DNA of 64,000 nucleotides from Rhodobacter capsulatus (GCF_005144475.1 NZ_SWJZ01000050.1:38113-102112), one strand, 5' to 3'; positions 44,449-53,282 are shown, counted from the stretch's first letter. The notes: generated by a model from the letters alone, not told the origin. Numbers and translations are program-made.

Positions 44449-44960
44449 TGTCCGCCCTTGTTGCCCTGGCCGGATCGGCCGGTCTGAAAGTCGTCGAGAA
44501 GATCGTCGCCCGTAAATTCGGCGACGGCGCGGGCCAGCTCGCCGGTGAAATCCTCGGCGCGATCGCCGATCAGGTCGGTGTGCCGGTCGATCAGCTTGAC
44601 CAGGCGGCCGAGGATCAGCCCGCGGCCGTCACGCAGGCCCTGCGCACCGTCGAAGAGCGCAGCCCGGAGCTGATTGCGCTTTATGCCTCGGGGCTGGAGC
44701 TGCAGCGCGCGCAGCTGGCGGCCGAGGCCTCGGAACCTCTCTGGATGCGCGCCTGGCGCCCTGCGGGCATGTATCTGCTGGCCGCGCTCTGGCTTTGGTC
44801 GGTGATCGTGCTGCATGTCGTCAACGCCGCCTTCGGCACGGCCATGCCGCAGATGCCCGTTGACCAGCTGCTGACGCTCTCGGGGATCTACATGGGTCTC
44901 TACATGGGCGGGCACACGGCCAAGGACATGGTCGCGAAATGGGCGGGGGCGCAGAAATGA
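44448..44960 (+). CDS. Holin of the GTA/3TM type
   Basis: 170 residues. The N-terminal half is amphipathic helical, then TM segments MYLLAALWLWSVIVLHVVNA and LLTLSGIYMGLYMGG follow, a layout matching the holin family also used by the R. capsulatus gene transfer agent. It would permeabilise the inner membrane at lysis. It shares one base with the endolysin stop (TGATG). Confidence 0.82.
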   Translation: MSALVALAGSAGLKVVEKIVARKFGDGAGQLAGEILGAIADQVGVPVDQLDQAAEDQPAAVTQALRTVEERSPELIALYASGLELQRAQLAAEASEPLWMRAWRPAGMYLLAALWLWSVIVLHVVNAAFGTAMPQMPVDQLLTLSGIYMGLYMGGHTAKDMVAKWAGAQK

Positions 44961-45223
44961 CCGCGCTGCCCAGCCATCCCGCCGTGCCGCCCCATGTGGC
45001 CGAGTCGATCGAGCGCGCCCACAAGCGCATCGATGGCCATGAAGAGCGGATCCGCAAGATCGAGATCGACGGGGCGACCATGGCCGAATGGCGCAAGGGC
45101 ACCACGGACGCGCTCGATTCGATCCGCTCCGGGATCACCTGGCTGACCCGCCTCGTCCTCGGTGGCATCGCCGCCGCCGTCATCACGTTCATCATCTCCG
45201 GGGGCCTCAATGGCGCGCAATAA
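44957..45223 (+). CDS. XhlA-like lysis accessory protein
   Basis: 88 residues: an N-terminal coiled coil (ESIERAHKRIDGHEERIRKI) and a C-terminal TM helix (LVLGGIAAAVITFIISGG). This topology is typical of haemolysin XhlA-like or spanin-like proteins in lysis cassettes. ATGA overlap with the holin gene. Confidence 0.7.
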   Translation: MTALPSHPAVPPHVAESIERAHKRIDGHEERIRKIEIDGATMAEWRKGTTDALDSIRSGITWLTRLVLGGIAAAVITFIISGGLNGAQ

Positions 45224-45713
45224 CGAGGATGTGCGCCGCAAGGCCCGTTCCGACTATGTCTTTCGGCGCTTCACCGCCGCCACCATCGCCGCCGCCTATG
45301 GCATTTCGGAAGCGACCGTCGGGCGCTGGAAAAAGGCCGCCAAAGAACAGGGCGACGACTGGGAGAAGGCCCGCACCGCCCATGTGATCGCCGGCGAAGG
45401 CGTCGAGGCCGTGGTTTCGACCGTGGTCGAAGACTTCATGATGCAGGCGCAGGAGATCCTGGAAGAGATCAAGTCCGGCGAGCACTCGACCAAGGAAAAG
45501 GTCGCAATGCTCGTCTCGCTTTCGGACGCGATGACGAAGATGGCCGCCAGCGCCAAGAAGTTTGCGCCGAAGATCTCGGAGCTGGGCGTGGCGCAGCATG
45601 TCATGCGCGAGATGCTGGATTTCGTGCGCGAGAACTTCCCGCAGCACTCGGCCGCTATCCTTGAGATCATCGAGCCCTTCAGCGAGCGGCTGGCCGAGAT
45701 CTATACGTCATGA
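45210..45713 (+). CDS. Terminase small subunit (Mu gp27-like, DUF1804)
   Basis: 167 residues from ATG 45210. The N-terminal helix-turn-helix (TIAAAYGISEATVGRWKK) recognises DNA, and the following helices match DUF1804. In Mu it cuts at the phage left end together with the large subunit and packages host DNA beyond the right end. It overlaps the previous gene by 14 bp and the large subunit by ATGA. Confidence 0.85.
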   Translation: MARNNEDVRRKARSDYVFRRFTAATIAAAYGISEATVGRWKKAAKEQGDDWEKARTAHVIAGEGVEAVVSTVVEDFMMQAQEILEEIKSGEHSTKEKVAMLVSLSDAMTKMAASAKKFAPKISELGVAQHVMREMLDFVRENFPQHSAAILEIIEPFSERLAEIYTS

Positions 45714-47368
45714 CCAAGCGGCCGAAGCTGAAGGCCGCTGTCAGCACGAAGGACTTCCGCGAGATGATCGCGGAAATGGCGCGCGAATTTGCCCGCCATA
45801 TCGAGCTGAACGTGGCGGCCTTCGCGCCCGATCCGGCCGCCAAGAAAGAGCGTCTGAGTCGGGTTGCCGAGGCGGACGGCTTTCAGTTCTTCATGGAAAC
45901 CTATCTGCCGCACTACGTCCGCGGCGAACACAGCCTGTTCCACCAGCATATCTTCGCCCGGGTGCCGGAGATCCTCGCTTCTGGAGGGGGGGCGCGGGAT
46001 CTCTTCGTCGCGCCCCGCGGGGCCTCGAAATCAACGCACCTGTCGCTCGGCTTTGCGCTTTATTGCATCATGCTCGGGCTCAAGCGCTACATCATCGAGG
46101 TCTGCGACGTCTATGATCAAGCCGCGCTCTTGATCGAAGCGATCAAGGCCGAGCTTGAGAACAATCCTCGGCTTCAAAATGACTTTCCGGAGGTTTTCGG
46201 CAAAGGTCGTGTATGGCGTGAGGGCAAGATCGTCACGCGCAACAATATCTGCGTCGAAGGCCTTGGCGCCGCGAAGAAGATCCGCGGCCGTCGTCATGGA
46301 CCCTATCGGCCCGATTTGCTCTTCCTCGACGACATCGAAAACGATGAACAGGTGCTCAACCCGGAGCAGCGCAAAAAACTATGGAACTGGATCTATCGCG
46401 CCGCGCTGAAGGTCGGCCCGCCCGATGGCAGCATAGATGTGATCTGGGTCGGTACGGTGCTTCACTTCGACGCCGTGATCGTGCGCGCCGCGAAGGCGCC
46501 CGGCTGGCGCGTGACCGAGTTCCAGGCGGTGGTGAAATTCCCCGACCGGATGGACTTGTGGGACCAGTTCGAAGAGGTCTATCACAACGACGGCGAGGAC
46601 GCGGCCAAGGCGTTCTACGAGGCGCGCAAGGCCGATATGGATCAGGGCGCGGTGGTCAACTGGCCATCGGTGCAGTCGCTGCTGTTCCTGATGCTGGAGC
46701 GCGCGGCCGATAAAGCCGCTTTCCAGACCGAATATCAGAACAAGCCGATCAGCGAGGGCAACCCGTTCGGCGATCTGACCTATTGGGTCCAGCCTCTGCG
46801 GGAATGGATCTTCTTCGGGTCGCTCGACCCCAGCCTTGGCAAGGCTGGCAAGGGCCGCGACCCGTCAGCAATTCTGATCGGCGGCTTCGACCGGCTGGCC
46901 GGGAAGCTCGACGTGGTCGAGGCCTCGATCCGCAAACGGCTGCCCGATCTGATCATCGCCGACACCATCGCCTTGCAGCGCCAATATCGCGCGCTGTTGT
47001 GGTTCGTCGAGGCCGTCCAGTTCCAAGAGTTCCTGCGCACCGAGCTGATGACGCGGGCCGCCCGGGAAGGTGTCGGCATCTCGGCCGTGCCGATCACGCC
47101 CTCGGCCGACAAGGATCTGCGCATCGAGCGCCTGCAGCCGCCGGTGGCCGCGGGCCTGATCCGGTTCAGCACGGCGCATCGCACGCTGATCGACCAGCTG
47201 CAGCAATGGCCGAACGGCGATCACGACGACGGGCCCGACGCGCTCGACATGCTTTGGCAGAACACGCTGCACTTCGCCGGGCGTGGCGGTGGCGGCGGCG
47301 AAATGCTGACGTCTGGCGCGTGCGCGAGCAGCGGGATGCTGGGCGGCTATCGGTTGAGGAGAGGGTGA
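45710..47368 (+). CDS. Terminase large subunit (Mu gp28-like)
   Basis: 552 residues. Walker A-like APRGASKST (101-109), Walker B LLFLDDIE (203-210) with the following acidic residue, and a C-terminal RNase H-like nuclease opening with SLDPSLGKAGKGRDPSA and closing with HDDGPDALDML. It powers headful packaging. The Gly-rich tail after residue 520 is less conserved. Confidence 0.92.
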   Translation: MTKRPKLKAAVSTKDFREMIAEMAREFARHIELNVAAFAPDPAAKKERLSRVAEADGFQFFMETYLPHYVRGEHSLFHQHIFARVPEILASGGGARDLFVAPRGASKSTHLSLGFALYCIMLGLKRYIIEVCDVYDQAALLIEAIKAELENNPRLQNDFPEVFGKGRVWREGKIVTRNNICVEGLGAAKKIRGRRHGPYRPDLLFLDDIENDEQVLNPEQRKKLWNWIYRAALKVGPPDGSIDVIWVGTVLHFDAVIVRAAKAPGWRVTEFQAVVKFPDRMDLWDQFEEVYHNDGEDAAKAFYEARKADMDQGAVVNWPSVQSLLFLMLERAADKAAFQTEYQNKPISEGNPFGDLTYWVQPLREWIFFGSLDPSLGKAGKGRDPSAILIGGFDRLAGKLDVVEASIRKRLPDLIIADTIALQRQYRALLWFVEAVQFQEFLRTELMTRAAREGVGISAVPITPSADKDLRIERLQPPVAAGLIRFSTAHRTLIDQLQQWPNGDHDDGPDALDMLWQNTLHFAGRGGGGGEMLTSGACASSGMLGGYRLRRG

Positions 47369-47610
47369 TGGGAAATCACTTTGTCGAATGTTGCATCGAG
47401 GGATGCTCGCGATCCTGCCGCCGCTCAGACCAAGGCGAGTGGATTTGTGGGCGCCACTGGCATCGCATCCCATTGGAAACGCGACGTGCGATCCAAAGGG
47501 CGAGCGCCAAAGACAAGCCTCAGGCCGCAATCGACCGTCTGTGGTCACGGTGCAAGCGCCTTGCGAGCATCCCTGCAGAGCTCGATAGCCTCTGGAAACG
47601 GAGAGGGTGA
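47368..47610 (+). CDS. Small Cys-rich phage protein, unknown
   Basis: 80 residues with a zinc-binding-looking start: CCIEGCSRSC, then WICGRHWHRIP. It lies between terminase and portal, joined by TGATG on both sides. Function unknown. Confidence 0.65.
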   Translation: MGNHFVECCIEGCSRSCRRSDQGEWICGRHWHRIPLETRRAIQRASAKDKPQAAIDRLWSRCKRLASIPAELDSLWKRRG

Positions 47611-47948
47611 TGGGCGCACTTGGTTCGAAGCTGAGGACGCTTGAAGGAGGCGGGCTCATGTTCCGCTGCCCGGGCTGCGGCGATCCTCATGCGGTCTGGG
47701 TCGGATATGGTCCCGGTCCGCGCTGGGGCTGGAACTACTCGGGCGACGCTCCGACGTTTACGCCATCGATCCTCGTGACGTGGACTGAGCCGAGCGATGT
47801 GCCGGAGGAATTTTACGACACATCGAAGGACATCAAACGCGTCTGCCACTCCTTTGTCACCGACGGTCGCATCCAGTTTCTCGCCGACTGCACCCATGCA
47901 CTTGCCGGTCAAACGGTTGATCTGCCTGACTGGAAGGAAGACCCATGA
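47610..47948 (+). CDS. DUF6527-like zinc protein
   Basis: 112 residues. The motif MFRCPGCGDPHAVWV and the C-terminal VCHSFVTDGRIQFLADCTHA with GQTVDLPDW are shared by small phage proteins placed around head genes. Two Cys pairs and His suggest a metal site. Function unknown. Confidence 0.75.
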   Translation: MGALGSKLRTLEGGGLMFRCPGCGDPHAVWVGYGPGPRWGWNYSGDAPTFTPSILVTWTEPSDVPEEFYDTSKDIKRVCHSFVTDGRIQFLADCTHALAGQTVDLPDWKEDP

Positions 47949-49321
47949 GCCGCCGTCACCGCAAGACCCGCCCGGCCGCTTTCGCCGAGCAGCCCCGCAA
48001 GAACCTGCCCGCCGCGGCGACGGCGCTGATCGCCAATGCCAGGAACGACATCACCATCCCGTTCTTCAGCGAGGTGCTGCGAAACTCCGACGACACGCTA
48101 ATCCAACAGGGCGGCGGCAAGGGGCTGAAGATCTATGACGAGATCGAGCGCGACACCCATGCCGGGGCCATGCTCGAAAAGCGCAAGGGGGCGCTGATCT
48201 CGCGCGAGTGGAAAGTCGAGGCCGGGGGCGACCGCCCGATCGACAAGGCCGCGGCCGAGCTGGTCCGCGAAATGATCGGGGCGCTGCCATTTGACCAGGT
48301 CTGCAAGGGCCTGCTCGACGCAACCCTGAAGGGCTATGCGGTGAGCGAAGTGGTCTGGGGCCGCGACGGCGCCCGGATCAAGCCGGTGAAGATCAAGTCG
48401 ATCGACCAGCGCCGCTTTGTCTTCGACACCGAATGGCGGCCGCGGCTGCTGACCTGGACGGCGATGTCGGAAGGGATCGAACTGCCCGAGCGCAAGTTCA
48501 TCGTGCACCGGGTCGGCGTGAAGGGCGAAAACCCCTATGGGTTGGGGCTGGGCAGCCGACTGTTCTGGCCGGTGCTGTTCAAGCGCGAGGGCATCACCTT
48601 CTGGCTGCACTTCCTGGAGAAGTTCGCCGGGCCGACGATCGTGGGCAAGAGCCCGATCGGATCGCTGCCCGAGGAGCAGCGCAAGCTGCTGACCACGCTG
48701 CAGGGCGCCGTCACCTCTTCGGCGATTGTTGTGCCGATGGGCACGGACGCCGAGTTCCTGGAGGCGAGCCGGTCGGGCAGCGTCACCTATGAGCAGTTCC
48801 TGAACTACTGGGACCGGCAGATCTCGATCGCCACCACCGGCGAGACGCTGACGACGCAGGTAGGCGAGTCCGGCGGCAACCGCGCGCTTGGCGAAGTGCA
48901 TATGGAAATGCTGGATATGCTGGCCGACGGTGACGGCGATCTGCTTTCGGGCACGCTGACCGAGCAGCTCCTGCAGTGGATCGTCGATTACAACCTGCCC
49001 GGGGCGGCCGTGCCGAAGATCTGGCGCGAACGGCCGAAGAACGCCCAAGCCGAAGCTGCGACCAAGAAGCGCCAGGCAGAGGCGAGCGAAGCTTCCGCGA
49101 AGGCGATCCGCACCGTCGTTTCCGAAGCTGCGCGGTTCGAAGATGACGAGGTGGCCCGGGAATACATCCTGTCGTTCGACGTCACCCAAGGCCTGAGCGA
49201 CAAGACGATCGATGCGCTGGTCGAGGCCCGTCACGCCTTTGGCACCGCGCCCGCCGCGCCCGATCCGTTCGTCGTCGCCGATCCGAACTTCTCCGCCGCC
49301 TGGCTCAAAAAAAAAGCCTGA
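47945..49321 (+). CDS. Portal protein (Mu gp29-like, DUF935)
   Basis: 458 residues. DUF935 features are NPYGLGLGSRLFWPVLFKR, FGGPTIVG-like KFAGPTIVGKSP and the region TTGETLTTQVGESGGNRALG. It forms the dodecameric portal at the packaging vertex. The gene ends CTC-AAA-AAA-AAA-GCC-TGA. The following MuF gene has no ATG start and is open in the -1 frame across this A9 run. Confidence 0.92.
   Translation: MSRRHRKTRPAAFAEQPRKNLPAAATALIANARNDITIPFFSEVLRNSDDTLIQQGGGKGLKIYDEIERDTHAGAMLEKRKGALISREWKVEAGGDRPIDKAAAELVREMIGALPFDQVCKGLLDATLKGYAVSEVVWGRDGARIKPVKIKSIDQRRFVFDTEWRPRLLTWTAMSEGIELPERKFIVHRVGVKGENPYGLGLGSRLFWPVLFKREGITFWLHFLEKFAGPTIVGKSPIGSLPEEQRKLLTTLQGAVTSSAIVVPMGTDAEFLEASRSGSVTYEQFLNYWDRQISIATTGETLTTQVGESGGNRALGEVHMEMLDMLADGDGDLLSGTLTEQLLQWIVDYNLPGAAVPKIWRERPKNAQAEAATKKRQAEASEASAKAIRTVVSEAARFEDDEVAREYILSFDVTQGLSDKTIDALVEARHAFGTAPAAPDPFVVADPNFSAAWLKKKA
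49307..49315 (+). promoter_or_regulatory. A9 tract, candidate -1 frameshift or slippage site
   Basis: Nine A residues lie two codons before the portal stop. The MuF frame is -1 relative to portal and stays open from upstream of the A-run through the whole MuF gene. Ribosome or polymerase slippage would give a portal-MuF fusion. Confidence 0.4.
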
Positions 49322-49416
49322 GCCACCGGCACGTCTGCTTCGCTGAGCCGGGCGGGCCGGTCGAGCGGATCACCGATCAGGCCATCGCTGCGGCCGAGCG
49401 CCATTTCACCAGGCGC

Positions 49417-50874
49417 GTGGCCGCCGTGCGCAAAGCGATCGAGACGGCCGAGGATTTCGACGCCGCTGCCCGGGCGGTGCTGGAGATCGGCGCCACCTGG
49501 ACGCCCGATGCGCTGGCCGCGCTCTTTTCCCAGGCGATGCAGCTGGCGGCGCTGGAGGGGCGCGAGGCGGCATTCGCGGACTGGGAGGACGTCAGCTTTG
49601 CCGAGACTCTGACCCGTCAGGAGTTCCGCGAACAGATCGATTTCCTGACGCAAAAGCGGGGCAAGCCGACCGCCGCCTGGACGGATGCGATGCACGGCGA
49701 TCACGACCGCGCCTTTGTCGTGGCCGGGGTCACCGACATGGCGATGCTGGAAGAGTTCCAGCAGGCGATCATCGAGGGCGCGCGCACTTACGACATCAAG
49801 GCCTTCGCGGCCGAGTTCGACCGTCTTGTCGAGAAATACGGCTGGTCCTACAACGGCGGGCGCGAATGGCGCATCCGCACCATTTTCGAGACGAACATCC
49901 GCACGAGCTACATGGCCGGGCGGTTGCGGCAGATGCGCGATCCGGATGTGGTCAAGGCGCGGCCCTATTGGCAATACCGCCACGGCGAAACCCGGGTGCC
50001 GCTGAACCCGCGGCCGGAGCACACCTCCTGGCACAACCTGGTGCTGTTCTGGAACGATCCGTGGTGGGATACGCATTTCCCGCCCAACGATTGGGTCTGC
50101 AGCTGCGGGGTGCGGACGCTCTCGCGCGGCGATTTGCGGCGCATGGGCAAGGACGGGCCGGACAAGGCGCCAACGACCACGATGGTGAAGCACATCGATA
50201 AGGCGACGGGCACCGTCGTCGATCTGCCCGAAGGGATCGGCTACGGTTGGGATTACATGCCTGGAGATCTCTGGGAGCGTGGTCTGGTGCCGTCACGGTT
50301 GCTTGAAGAGGCGGTTGGGCCGCGTGTTGCCGGTCGCCAGCTCGTCGATGTCGATATCCCGGAGCCGATCGATGACCTGCTCGCCAAAGCCGTGCCATTC
50401 TCGAAAGCTGCCCACGACGCATCAGAGGCGCTGCAGGCTAAAGAGGCCCCCGAGCCAGAAGATTTCCTGCGGCCGTTCTTGTCGCCGTTCGGTGCGACCA
50501 TGGATCGCGCCACGCTGTTCACCGACAAAACCGGGGCACGGATGCCAATTTCGAAGGCCTTGTTCCAGGCGCCGGATGGGAGCTGGAAGATCGACAAGCG
50601 CAGTCGTGGCGTGCTAACCCCGTTCATGGCCGAAGCCCTGATCGATCCGGACGAGATCTGGCTCGGCCTGGTGGAGAAGGGCGGCGAGATCGTTGTCGAT
50701 CGTCGCTACATCCGGGTCGATCCGGATGCGAGCATCATCATCGTCTTCGAAATGGGGCGGCTGTGGTGGCAGGAAACATCGGCCTACAACACGACGAAAA
50801 AGAACAAGACCGCTCCGGATTTCCGGCTGCTCGACATTCGACGTGGCGGCAAGCTGCTCTGGAAAAGAAAATAG
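49417..50874 (+). CDS. MuF head morphogenesis protein with C-terminal PBECR nuclease-like domain
   Basis: At least 485 residues. MuF core: IRTIFETNIRTSYMAGRLRQ, then the His/Cys segment WWDTHFPPNDWVCSCGVR. Residues about 344-485 form a separate domain (GARMPISKALFQAPDG, MAEALIDPDEIWL, YIRVDPDASIIIVFEMG) like PBECR-type RNase-fold domains. Such MuF-nuclease fusions are thought to enter the new host with the DNA. GTG 49417 is the first conventional start, but conserved-looking residues (HRHVCFAEP) are encoded upstream back to 49318, so the true N-terminus may come from a CTG or from frameshifting out of the portal gene. Confidence 0.85.
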   Translation: MAAVRKAIETAEDFDAAARAVLEIGATWTPDALAALFSQAMQLAALEGREAAFADWEDVSFAETLTRQEFREQIDFLTQKRGKPTAAWTDAMHGDHDRAFVVAGVTDMAMLEEFQQAIIEGARTYDIKAFAAEFDRLVEKYGWSYNGGREWRIRTIFETNIRTSYMAGRLRQMRDPDVVKARPYWQYRHGETRVPLNPRPEHTSWHNLVLFWNDPWWDTHFPPNDWVCSCGVRTLSRGDLRRMGKDGPDKAPTTTMVKHIDKATGTVVDLPEGIGYGWDYMPGDLWERGLVPSRLLEEAVGPRVAGRQLVDVDIPEPIDDLLAKAVPFSKAAHDASEALQAKEAPEPEDFLRPFLSPFGATMDRATLFTDKTGARMPISKALFQAPDGSWKIDKRSRGVLTPFMAEALIDPDEIWLGLVEKGGEIVVDRRYIRVDPDASIIIVFEMGRLWWQETSAYNTTKKNKTAPDFRLLDIRRGGKLLWKRK

Positions 50875-50977
50875 CGGCCGTGGTGATACGACCGCCGCGC
50901 TTTCAGCTTACAGGACCCATCACCAGTCTTCGCTTCCAGCATCCCCAATATAGCCAAAACCAAGGGAGATTTCAACG

Positions 50978-51532
50978 ATGACGGGCATCAGCATCTCGGT
51001 TGAGCTGCAGGAGGCCACCGCGCGCCAGGCGCTGCGGGATCTGCTGGCGCGGATGGAAAATCCCCGCGGGTTCTACAAGGGGGTCGGCGAGCTGCTGCTG
51101 GCTTCGACCAGCACGCGGTTCGAGACCGAAACCGGTCCAGACGGCAAGCCGTGGACGCCCTTGAAACCGGCGACGATCCGGGCGCGGACGAAGGCCGGAC
51201 AGCTGCCGCTGACCATTCTGCGGTCAAATACGAAAGGCAAGTCTGGCTCGTCTCTGGCCGGATCGGTCAATTACATCGCCTCCGATGACGAGCTGCGCAT
51301 CGGATCGCCGGTGGCATACGCCGCAATCCACCAGCTAGGCGGCACGATCGAGAAGCAGGCGGGCAGCCGCTACATGGTCGGGCGGCGCTTTGCCAAGCGC
51401 GACAAGGAGGGCGGCAAGGATGTGGAGATCAAGGCGCACACGATCACCATTCCTGCCCGGCCCTATATCGGGATCTCGGCGGCGGACCAGGAGGGGATCC
51501 TGGAGCAGGCGCAGGACTGGCTGGAGGGCTGA
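50978..51532 (+). CDS. Virion morphogenesis protein (Mu gpG-like)
   Basis: 184 residues. Family motifs: RFETETGPDGKPWTPLKPAT, an HQLGG segment (AYAAIHQLGGTIEK) and PARPYIGISAADQEGI. In Mu, gpG acts in tail completion or head-tail joining. AGGGAGA precedes the ATG. A 103-bp non-coding gap separates it from MuF. A diverged relative is at 20934-21443. Confidence 0.88.
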   Translation: MTGISISVELQEATARQALRDLLARMENPRGFYKGVGELLLASTSTRFETETGPDGKPWTPLKPATIRARTKAGQLPLTILRSNTKGKSGSSLAGSVNYIASDDELRIGSPVAYAAIHQLGGTIEKQAGSRYMVGRRFAKRDKEGGKDVEIKAHTITIPARPYIGISAADQEGILEQAQDWLEG

Positions 51533-51727
51533 GGTGGCCGCGTCGCTGATTGCGCCTCTGATAGGGCAAGTCGTTGTGCGGCGCCGGATGCCCGTCAGAA
51601 GCCATCCCACCCCGTTAGCCCCCCGTTAGGATTGCTCTGCGCGCCAATCCGAAGCGACCCGGGCGAAGGCCATTGCGTGAGCTGCACCGCCGCGCCTATG
51701 ATCTGACCAAGAGGCCACCACGCGCCA

Positions 51728-51753
51728 CCCCCGGACTTGTGTCCGGGGGTTTT
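51728..51753 (+). terminator. Intrinsic terminator before the head operon
   Basis: CCCCCGGAC-TTGT-GTCCGGGGG followed by TTTTGCATTTG. It has the same stem as the terminator at 43448-43473, with one loop base changed. The 270-bp gap around it should also hold the head promoter. Confidence 0.9.
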
Positions 51754-51799
51754 GCATTTGGGCCTGTGCGAAGGGTTGTCCGTCACCAAGGACGGACCC

Positions 51800-52915
51800 A
51801 TGACCGAGACCAGCACCGCCCCCCTCACCGCGCGCATCGAGGTTTTTCGCCCCGGCACCTTCACGCCGATGCAGGGCGAGCCGATCACCTATTCCGCGGG
51901 TGACCTGCGGGCGATTGCCGACGCCTATGACCCCGAAACCGCCCCCGCGCCGATTGTCGTCGGGCATCCGGACACCGACGCCCCGGCCTATGGCTGGATC
52001 AAGGCGTTCCATTACGACGCCGAGACCGAGCGCCTGATGGCGGATCTGGACCAGATCGAGCCGCAGTTTGCCGATCTGGTGAAGGGCGGGCGGTTCCGCA
52101 AAGTTTCGATGGCGTTCTTTTCGCCCGGTCAGCCGCACAACCCGGTGCCCGGCACCTGGTACCCCAAGCATGTCGGTTTTCTCGGCGCCGCGGCCCCGGC
52201 GGTTCCCGGGCTGCGCCCTGCGAGCTTTGCCGGTGCCGCCGATACGGTCTTCACTGCGGCCTTCGGCGAGCGGGGCTTCGAAGAAACCGCCTCGATCCTG
52301 CGCACCGTTCGCGACTTCCTGATCGAGAAGTTCGGTCTCGAAGACGCTGACAAAGCGCTGCCCGCCTATCGGATCGAATGGCTGAGCGAGATGGAAATCC
52401 ACCCCAAGCCCGAACCGATGTTCTCGGGCGATCAACCCAACCCCAAGAAGGAGCCCGCTGTGACCCAGCCCGACCCGGCCTTCGCTGCGCGCGAAGCCGA
52501 CATCGCCGCGCGCGAGGCGGCGGTTGCCGCCCGCGAAGCCGCCGCCCGTCACGATGAACACGTCGCCTTTGCCGAGGCGCTGATCACCGAGGGCAAGCTC
52601 TTGCCCGCGGTCAAGGATCAGACCGTCGCCGTCCTCGATGCGCTGCCGCTGGGCGCGACCGTCGCCTTCGCCGAGGGCGGCGCGAAGGTCGATCTGGCCA
52701 AGGCGCTGCGCGACATCCTCTCGGCCCAGCCGAAGGTGGTGACCTTCGGCGAGACCGATCTGGGCAAAGACCCCGCCACCGCGACGCCGGTCCAGTTCGC
52801 GGCCGATGGCAAGGCCGTCGATGCCGAAGCGCTCGCCCGCCATGAAAAAGCGCTGGCCTATATGCGCGCCCACCCCGGCACGGAATACCTGGCCGCTGTT
52901 TCCGCCGTTTCCTGA
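51800..52915 (+). CDS. Head maturation protease with C-terminal scaffold (Mu gpI-like)
   Basis: 371 residues. The N-terminal protease domain begins TARIEVFRPGTFTPMQGEPI, with IVVGHPDTDAPAYGW and FRKVSMAFFSPG. The C-terminal part (FAAREADIAAREAAVAARE) is the helical scaffold. It processes the capsid during assembly. A hairpin GTCCGTC/GACGGAC (51778-51797) partly covers the ribosome-binding site AAGGA. Confidence 0.85.
   Translation: MTETSTAPLTARIEVFRPGTFTPMQGEPITYSAGDLRAIADAYDPETAPAPIVVGHPDTDAPAYGWIKAFHYDAETERLMADLDQIEPQFADLVKGGRFRKVSMAFFSPGQPHNPVPGTWYPKHVGFLGAAAPAVPGLRPASFAGAADTVFTAAFGERGFEETASILRTVRDFLIEKFGLEDADKALPAYRIEWLSEMEIHPKPEPMFSGDQPNPKKEPAVTQPDPAFAAREADIAAREAAVAAREAAARHDEHVAFAEALITEGKLLPAVKDQTVAVLDALPLGATVAFAEGGAKVDLAKALRDILSAQPKVVTFGETDLGKDPATATPVQFAADGKAVDAEALARHEKALAYMRAHPGTEYLAAVSAVS
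52460..52915 (+). CDS. Scaffolding protein from internal start (Mu gpZ-like)
   Basis: An in-frame GTG (52460) inside the protease gene is preceded by AAGGAG with a 7-nt spacer. The separate 151-residue product would begin VTQPDPAFAAREADIAARE and equal the scaffold domain alone. Mu makes its scaffold Z from the same reading frame as protease I in this way. Inferred from sequence layout. Confidence 0.7.
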   Translation: MTQPDPAFAAREADIAAREAAVAAREAAARHDEHVAFAEALITEGKLLPAVKDQTVAVLDALPLGATVAFAEGGAKVDLAKALRDILSAQPKVVTFGETDLGKDPATATPVQFAADGKAVDAEALARHEKALAYMRAHPGTEYLAAVSAVS

Positions 52916-52927
52916 CAGGAGGTCAAA

Positions 52928-53272
52928 GTGATCCGCTCCTACCACGCCATCCTGACGCTCACCGCCTCGGTGACGGCCATCTGTTCCGCCGGTGACCTGA
53001 TCGGTTTCGATGATGCGCCGATCACCGTCGCCAACACCCCGGTCAAGGGCGTCGCGCAATACCCCGCGACCGAAGTGGGCATGCCCATTGCCGTGACGGC
53101 GGCGGGCACCGAAACCGTCACCGCCAAGGCGACCATCGTGAAGGGCGATCAGCTCTGTTCCGCGACCGGCGGCGGTGTCCGCAAGGCGGTCGTCGGCACC
53201 GATGCGAACATTTTCGCCACCGCTCTGACGGCCGCGGCCGCGGGCGAGCTTGTCCAAATCCTGATCCGCTGA
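52928..53272 (+). CDS. Capsid decoration protein (DUF2190-like)
   Basis: 114 residues from GTG 52928 behind AGGAGGT. It is beta-rich with little charge (SAGDLIGFDDAPITVANTPV, then KGVAQYPATEVGMPIAV), like small decoration proteins encoded just before the major capsid gene. The role in capsid stabilisation is inferred from position. Confidence 0.75.
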   Translation: MIRSYHAILTLTASVTAICSAGDLIGFDDAPITVANTPVKGVAQYPATEVGMPIAVTAAGTETVTAKATIVKGDQLCSATGGGVRKAVVGTDANIFATALTAAAAGELVQILIR

Positions 53273-53282
53273 GGAGATCCCC

